11,135 bases of DNA from Clostridiales bacterium UBA6386 (GTDB taxonomy: Bacteria; Bacillota; Clostridia; Oscillospirales; Oscillospiraceae). This document shows, piece after piece, positions 6,719 to 11,135 of the stretch (position 1 is its first letter; the number at the start of each line of letters is the position of its first letter). Below the pieces are notes generated by a model. It searched no databases, had not been told where the DNA came from, and saw only the letters and a program-made list of their open reading frames with translations. Both the position numbers and the translations under genes were made by a program. The stretch is taken from contig DJQM01000045.1 in the NCBI GenBank assembly GCA_002437585.1, positions 68,117 to 79,251 on the forward strand, read 5' to 3'.

Positions 6719-6776
6719 GTGCGAATGGGCGCACTGACCCCTTGTCACGAATCTACCCAAATCATCGATTCGACAA
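6719..6776 (+). repeat. Two adjacent hairpin-forming repeats in the operon leader
   Basis: The first is GTGCG (6719-6723) and CGCAC (6730-6734) around a 6-base loop. The second is TTGTCACGAATC (6742-6753) pairing with GATTCGACAA (6767-6776): ten pairs with a two-base bulge and a 13-base loop. Both lie between the predicted promoter and the first start codon. They may be a regulatory leader structure, an operator for a controller protein, or chance. Neither is followed by a T-run, so they are not simple terminators. Confidence 0.4.
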
Positions 6777-6845
6777 ACAATGACAGCGCCGGTCAAAGTT
6801 TTAGTTCTTCCGACACACAACAGGTTCTTTACAGGATATTTCAAG

Positions 6846-6851
6846 AAGGAG
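6846..6851 (+). promoter_or_regulatory. Shine-Dalgarno site that decides the membrane-protein start
   Basis: AAGGAG lies 6 bases before ATG 6858. An in-frame ATG at 6780 has no comparable site and would add 26 residues of unremarkable sequence, so 6858 is preferred. Confidence 0.75.
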
Positions 6852-6857
6852 TTAGAC

Positions 6858-7610
6858 ATGGAATGCACGGCACCCTTTGAGTTTATTTGCGACCACATAC
6901 AGGAGTTTTCTCTGTTGGTAGCGGCAATATCCGCTCTTATTGCGGCAATTACTGCAATAGCTGCATTTATGGCAAATCATCAAAATAAAAAACAGTATAA
7001 AGACAGTATTCAGCCGCAACTCAGTATGAGTCTTGTTGAGTTCAATTCCATTTTATACTTGCGCATAAAAAATTCAGGGCAAACCGCCGCAAAAAATGTA
7101 GAGATCAGAATAACGGGGATCAAAAACAACGGTAGCTCAAATAATCTCCATCTTGACGACCTTTTTAAAGGAGAGTTTGAGCTTTACCCAGAAGAAGTTG
7201 TTCAAGGCGAAGTCGCAATATGCGGTAGGACTATAGTGCAATCTGTATTTCCGCAGGTGGAGGTTTCTGTGTCTTACCGAGTTGATGGAGCAAAAAAGAT
7301 TACTGCCTACAAAAGAACGGTAACTTATCTCAGTGCTTATACGGAGAAAATTTCAGCGGATATAAACCTTGATACAAGACAAATGGAGGATTCTCTCAAA
7401 AGCATAGCGAGGGCATCTGTTCGGACTGCAAATTATCTGGACGGTCGGCAAGTTGCACCATTTGACGAATTAAATATTTTAGCCGGATGTTCACTGAAAA
7501 CTGATTTACTTAACGTGCTTCACAAAGAGTCGGGAACAGTCCTTTCTCGCTCTGAAACCATAGAGGAAGCTCTTGGTAGCAATAAGGAGGATACCCATGC
7601 CAACACTTGA
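6858..7610 (+). CDS. Single-pass membrane protein of unknown function, first gene of the type III R-M operon
   Basis: I do not recognise a named family. The 250-residue protein has one clear transmembrane segment near the N-terminus (about 18-39, SLLVAAISALIAAITAIAAF then MA). A basic stretch follows (NKKQYKD), which by the positive-inside rule suggests the C-terminal part faces the cytoplasm. Residues 52-165 look like a beta-sandwich: alternating strands such as SILYLRIKNSGQTAAKNVEI (64-83) and QVEVSVSYRVDG are typical of CARDB or fibronectin-like folds. The last 80 residues are more helical and hydrophilic. The end of the gene overlaps the start of mod by 14 bases, so translation is probably coupled and the product belongs with the restriction system. 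It is AT-richer than its neighbours. No catalytic motif is visible. Confidence 0.72.
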   Translation: MECTAPFEFICDHIQEFSLLVAAISALIAAITAIAAFMANHQNKKQYKDSIQPQLSMSLVEFNSILYLRIKNSGQTAAKNVEIRITGIKNNGSSNNLHLDDLFKGEFELYPEEVVQGEVAICGRTIVQSVFPQVEVSVSYRVDGAKKITAYKRTVTYLSAYTEKISADINLDTRQMEDSLKSIARASVRTANYLDGRQVAPFDELNILAGCSLKTDLLNVLHKESGTVLSRSETIEEALGSNKEDTHANT

Positions 7611-9252
7611 ATGGATTGGAAAGAGCAAGGTGATCAATCACCATCAGGAAGTGCCGTTTCGGGTGTTGGAGCGCAAGTACAGCTTTGATGAAAACGGGCA
7701 GCACGACGAGGATAACGGCAGTGAAAACATGATCATCCGGGGTGACAATCTGGAAGCCCTGAAAGCGCTGCTGCCCCGGTATGAGGGTCGCGTCAAGTGC
7801 ATTTACATCGATCCGCCCTACAACACTGGCAACGAGGGCTGGGTCTACAACGATAACGTCAATGACCCCAAAATATTGCGCTGGCTTGGTGAATTAGTTG
7901 GAAAAGCAGGCGAGGATCTAACGCGCCATGATAAATGGCTTTGTATGATGTACCCACGTCTGAAATTGCTTTATAAATTGCTATCTGATGATGGCGCAAT
8001 TTTTATAAGTCTCGATGATAACGAGATTTTTTACTTGCGCTCGATTATGGATGAAATTTTTGGCGCATCGAACTTTACTGCCCAAATTACACTTCTTTGC
8101 AATCCAAAAGGCAGAAGCCAGGACAAATACTTTGCAACCTGTCATGAGTATCTGCTGGTTTATACAAAGTCCGCTGTTCCCGCTGGATGGTTTAGTGTGG
8201 AGAAAGACGATACCAAAATTGAAAAAGATTACAAGCTGTTCGATGCGGACGGGAGATACCGTTTGCTGGAATTAAGAAACACACATCGTGAGTTTGGCAA
8301 AGAAAACCGTCCGAATCTCTGGTATCCAATATACGCAAATGCTGATGATGGGACAGTTAGCCTTGAAAAAGATGAACAGCACAATATTGAAATATACCCG
8401 ACTTGGCCCGATGGGTATGAGGGCTGCTGGACATGGGGTACTGAATTGGCATCAAAAAGCACACGACTGCTTGTTGCACAAAAGAAAGCCGGTGCGTGGA
8501 AAATCTATCGCAAATCTTACGCTGCAACAGATGGCGAAACCGTCAAGCAAAAGCTGTTCACTATCTGGAATAATCCGCAGTTTTTTACCGAAAAAGGGCA
8601 GGTTACTTTTGGTCAGATTTTTCCCGGAGCAAATAAAAACGATTTTCCGCAACCTAAATCAGTTGAGTATGTGATGGAGGCTATCAGAACAATCACGCAT
8701 GATGACGACATTGTTTTGGACAGTTTTGCAGGATCAGGTACAACAGGACAAGCCGTTTTGAACTTGAATTCTGACGGCGGACACCGCAAGTTCATTCTTG
8801 TCGAGATGATGGACTACGCCGACAGCATCACCGCCGAGCGCGTGAAGCGCGTGATCCGTGGCTACGGAGAGGGCAAGAACGCCGTGGAGGGTACGGGCGG
8901 CAATTTCAGCTTCTATGACTTGGGCGAACCGCTGCTTGTGGGCGATTGCCTAAATGAAGCCGTTGCCCCGGAGAAAATCCGCGAATACATCTGGTTCATG
9001 GAAACCAAGCAGCCCTACGCCCCGCCCAGCGGCGGCAATCCGTATTATCTCGGCAAGCGCAACAGCACAGGCTATTACTTCTATTACGAGCCGCAGCGCG
9101 TGACGGTGCTGGATTATGCGTTCCTCTCCACCATCACGGAAAAGGCAGACGGCACGGTGATCTATGCCGACCGCTGTTCTATCAGCGAGGACAAGCTGGC
9201 AAAAATGGGCGTCACGTTCAAGAAAATACCGCGTGACATCAGCAGACTATAA
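7597..9252 (+). CDS. mod: Type III restriction-modification DNA adenine methyltransferase (Mod subunit)
   Basis: Mod recognises the target site, methylates adenine at N6, and forms the complex with Res. The 551-residue protein has the catalytic motif IV DPPYNTG (72-78) ahead of the SAM-binding motif I DSFAGSGTTG (375-384), the order of beta-class N6-adenine methyltransferases. The N-terminal MIIRGDNLEALKALLP and YPRLKLLYKLLSDDGAIFIS are also conserved. Residues of about 170-360 are variable and should be the target recognition domain. The ATG at 7597 follows AAGGAGG (7584-7590) at 6 bases and lies inside the end of the preceding gene. An in-frame TTG at 7573 is less likely. Base composition is mosaic: hand counts of 60-base lines give 62% GC at 7741, 37% at 7981, 37% at 8581 and 65% at 8821. 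The protein is somewhat short for a Mod subunit but looks intact. Confidence 0.93.
   Translation: MPTLEWIGKSKVINHHQEVPFRVLERKYSFDENGQHDEDNGSENMIIRGDNLEALKALLPRYEGRVKCIYIDPPYNTGNEGWVYNDNVNDPKILRWLGELVGKAGEDLTRHDKWLCMMYPRLKLLYKLLSDDGAIFISLDDNEIFYLRSIMDEIFGASNFTAQITLLCNPKGRSQDKYFATCHEYLLVYTKSAVPAGWFSVEKDDTKIEKDYKLFDADGRYRLLELRNTHREFGKENRPNLWYPIYANADDGTVSLEKDEQHNIEIYPTWPDGYEGCWTWGTELASKSTRLLVAQKKAGAWKIYRKSYAATDGETVKQKLFTIWNNPQFFTEKGQVTFGQIFPGANKNDFPQPKSVEYVMEAIRTITHDDDIVLDSFAGSGTTGQAVLNLNSDGGHRKFILVEMMDYADSITAERVKRVIRGYGEGKNAVEGTGGNFSFYDLGEPLLVGDCLNEAVAPEKIREYIWFMETKQPYAPPSGGNPYYLGKRNSTGYYFYYEPQRVTVLDYAFLSTITEKADGTVIYADRCSISEDKLAKMGVTFKKIPRDISRL
7860..8790 (+). other. AT-rich central segment of mod covering the target recognition domain
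   Basis: Within mod, roughly 7860-8790 is about 37% GC in the two lines counted, while the sequence on both sides is above 60%. The reading frame continues without a break. The boundaries are estimated by eye to within some tens of bases. Type III mod genes are known to exchange central recognition-domain cassettes between conserved ends, and this composition pattern fits such a swap. Motif IV lies in the GC-rich left end and motif I just inside the right part of the AT-rich segment. Confidence 0.7.
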
Positions 9253-9267
9253 GGGGGTGTTCGCTGC

Positions 9268-11135
9268 ATGGAACTGAAATCTTATCAGAAAAAGGTGATA
9301 GCGGACTTGACCCGCTATCTGGAACTGCTGAACGAAACAAAGAGTGACGCAGCGGCGTTTCGCCTGTTCTGGCAGGAGAAATCAGCCCCGACTTTAGGGC
9401 TATACCAAAACGTTATACCCGGTGTTCCGAACCTCTGCTTCAAGGTGCCGACAGGCGGCGGCAAGACCTTTATTGCCTGCAACGCCATTCGACCAGTGTT
9501 TGACGCGCTTCCTGCCACCAAGACAAAGGCGGTCGTGTGGCTTGTTCCGTCGGACGCGATTCTGACGCAGACGGTGAAAGCCCTGAAAGACACATCCCAC
9601 CCCTACCGTCAGAAAATCGACGTGGATTTCGGCGGGCGCGTGGAGGTTTACACCAAGCAGGAGCTTTTGAACGGTCAGAACTTCAATCCCACCGCCGTTA
9701 CAGAGCAGTTGTCGGTTATGGTGCTGTCCTACGATTCTTTCCGCGGGCGCGGCAAGGAGGTCTTGAAAGCCTATCAGGAGAACAGCAACCTTGCCGCGTT
9801 TGCAAAGGTGCTGGGCAAGCCCGACAGCCCCATTGAAAAAGCGGACGAAACCGCCCTGTTCCAGATTATCAACCAGCTTAACCCGCTTGTCATCGTGGAC
9901 GAGAGCCACCATGCCCGTTCGGAATTGAGCCTTGAAATGCTGGAAAACTTCAATCCCTGCTTTGTGCTGGATTTGACCGCCACGCCGAAAAAGGAGAGCA
10001 ATATCATCTCCTATGTGGACGCGGTGCAGCTGAAAAACGAACACATGGTAAAGCTGCCCGTGATCGTCTATAACCGGGACAGCCAAGCCGAGGTGCTGAT
10101 TGACGCGATTGATCTGCGGAACAAGCTGGAGGAAATTGCAAACGCAGAGTACACCAGGACGGGCAAATATATCCGTCCTATCGCGCTGTTTCAGGCACAG
10201 CCGAAGGGCAAAGAGGACGCGACTACCTTTGAAAAACTGCGGGACAAGCTGGTGGACGCCGGGATTCCCGCTGAACAGATCGCCATTCGTACCGCCGATG
10301 TGAATGAACTGAAAAACACCGATTTGATGTCCCCGGACTGTCCGATTCGTTATATCATCACGGTCAATGCGCTGAAAGAGGGCTGGGACTGCCCCTTTGC
10401 CTACATCCTCGCGTCCCTTGCCAATAAGACAAGCCAGGTTGACGTGGAGCAGATTTTAGGACGGATTCTCCGTCTGCCCCATACGAGCCAGCATACGCAG
10501 AGCGCACTCAATATGTCCTATGTGCTGACTTCCTCTAATGACTTCAACAGCACCGTGGCGCATATCGTCAAGGGCTTGAACAGCGCGGGATTCAGCGATA
10601 AGGACTATCGGATCGGTGAGCCCGCAAAACCGCAGATTCCCGAACAGTCAGCGGAACAAACCACGCTGCCTGACCCGCAAGGAGCTTCCGAACTGGAAAG
10701 CACCGAGGACGATTTTGCAGGGCTGGACGGGAAATTGATCGGGGCAGAGTTGGAACGGCGCAGAGAGCAAGCGCAAACGCCTGAAATCGCCCCGAAAGCC
10801 GACACCATGCTGGACGCTGCCGCAGAGGTCGAAAAGGCATACACAGACGCGATCCAGCAGACCGGCAACGATCCGGTGATGGACAATCTTCCGTGGGAGG
10901 TGCGGGAGAAAGTGAAATCATTTCAGGTGAATCCGCAGTTCCGGGAGGATATTGAAACGCTGCAAATCCCGCAGTTTTTCTTGAAAATCGAGCAATCTCT
11001 GTTTACAGACGGCTCTTTTGAACTGCTGGACAAGGAAATGCTGGCAGAGGGCTTTACCCTCAAGGGCAAGGCATACGACATTGATTTTGCCGCCGCAGAC
11101 GATGAAATCCGCGAAATCGACGTGCGGGAGCAGGA
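9268..11135 (+). CDS. res: Type III restriction enzyme Res subunit (SF2 helicase), 3' end outside window
   Basis: Res is the ATP-dependent translocase and nuclease that, with Mod, cleaves DNA carrying unmethylated sites. The frame is open to the window end, with 622 codons visible. Superfamily 2 helicase motifs appear in order: Q-like LKSYQKKV (3-10), Walker A VPTGGGKTF (60-68), Walker B DESHH (211-215), LTATP (236-240), the late motif NALKEGWDCP (367-376), and motif VI EQILGRILRLP (394-404). After about residue 450 comes a charged, low-complexity linker (GEPAKPQIPEQSAEQ onward) and then a conserved-looking domain. The PD-(D/E)XK nuclease domain expected at the C-terminus would lie beyond 11135, so whether the enzyme is complete cannot be judged. 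The ATG at 9268 follows AAGGGGG (9251-9257), and the gene starts 15 bp after mod. Its GC content matches the ends of mod. Confidence 0.93.
   Translation, partial: MELKSYQKKVIADLTRYLELLNETKSDAAAFRLFWQEKSAPTLGLYQNVIPGVPNLCFKVPTGGGKTFIACNAIRPVFDALPATKTKAVVWLVPSDAILTQTVKALKDTSHPYRQKIDVDFGGRVEVYTKQELLNGQNFNPTAVTEQLSVMVLSYDSFRGRGKEVLKAYQENSNLAAFAKVLGKPDSPIEKADETALFQIINQLNPLVIVDESHHARSELSLEMLENFNPCFVLDLTATPKKESNIISYVDAVQLKNEHMVKLPVIVYNRDSQAEVLIDAIDLRNKLEEIANAEYTRTGKYIRPIALFQAQPKGKEDATTFEKLRDKLVDAGIPAEQIAIRTADVNELKNTDLMSPDCPIRYIITVNALKEGWDCPFAYILASLANKTSQVDVEQILGRILRLPHTSQHTQSALNMSYVLTSSNDFNSTVAHIVKGLNSAGFSDKDYRIGEPAKPQIPEQSAEQTTLPDPQGASELESTEDDFAGLDGKLIGAELERRREQAQTPEIAPKADTMLDAAAEVEKAYTDAIQQTGNDPVMDNLPWEVREKVKSFQVNPQFREDIETLQIPQFFLKIEQSLFTDGSFELLDKEMLAEGFTLKGKAYDIDFAAADDEIREIDVREQ

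Noticed and set aside
9400..10086. Minus-strand open frame opposite the Res helicase motifs
   Set aside because: The plus strand encodes ordered helicase motifs through the same bases; the antisense frame has none.

Overview
The window looks like the chromosome of a spore-forming member of the Clostridia (Bacillota), probably a GC-rich gut lineage of the Oscillospiraceae type. Four things point there: the C-terminal end of a sporulation sigma factor closest to SigE, a Rex redox repressor, strong AGGAGG-type ribosome binding sites, and consensus sigma-A promoters. The genus is inference. Core genes are GC-rich (41 of 60 bases in one hand-counted line of rex), while several inserted segments are clearly AT-richer.

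Layout. (1) 1-1022, plus strand: the end of sigE, then rex, whose -35 box overlaps the sigE stop codon. (2) 1093-3975, accessory: a decayed restriction/methylase-like gene with three frame changes and a stop, an intact fused DUF262-DUF1524 (GmrSD-like, type IV restriction) gene, and a roughly 405-bp internally deleted IS30-like element that keeps both terminal inverted repeats. (3) 4004-6438, minus strand, core: ychF, a family 2 glycosyltransferase, tRNA-Pro(TGG) and a strong intrinsic terminator, with recognisable promoters for ychF and the tRNA. (4) 6603-11135, plus strand, accessory: a type III restriction-modification operon made of a small single-pass membrane protein of unknown function, the Mod methyltransferase, and the Res helicase/nuclease subunit, which runs off the window end.

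How it fits together. Two separate restriction loci, one partly decayed and one apparently intact, flank a short block of housekeeping genes, so this is plausibly a defence-gene insertion hotspot. Two observations stand out. The membrane-protein gene is overlapped by mod, which suggests an accessory subunit of the type III system. The mod gene is a composition mosaic: GC-rich ends around an AT-rich middle that should hold the target recognition domain, as expected if specificity was swapped by recombination. I found no CRISPR array, rRNA gene, integrase or complete transposase.
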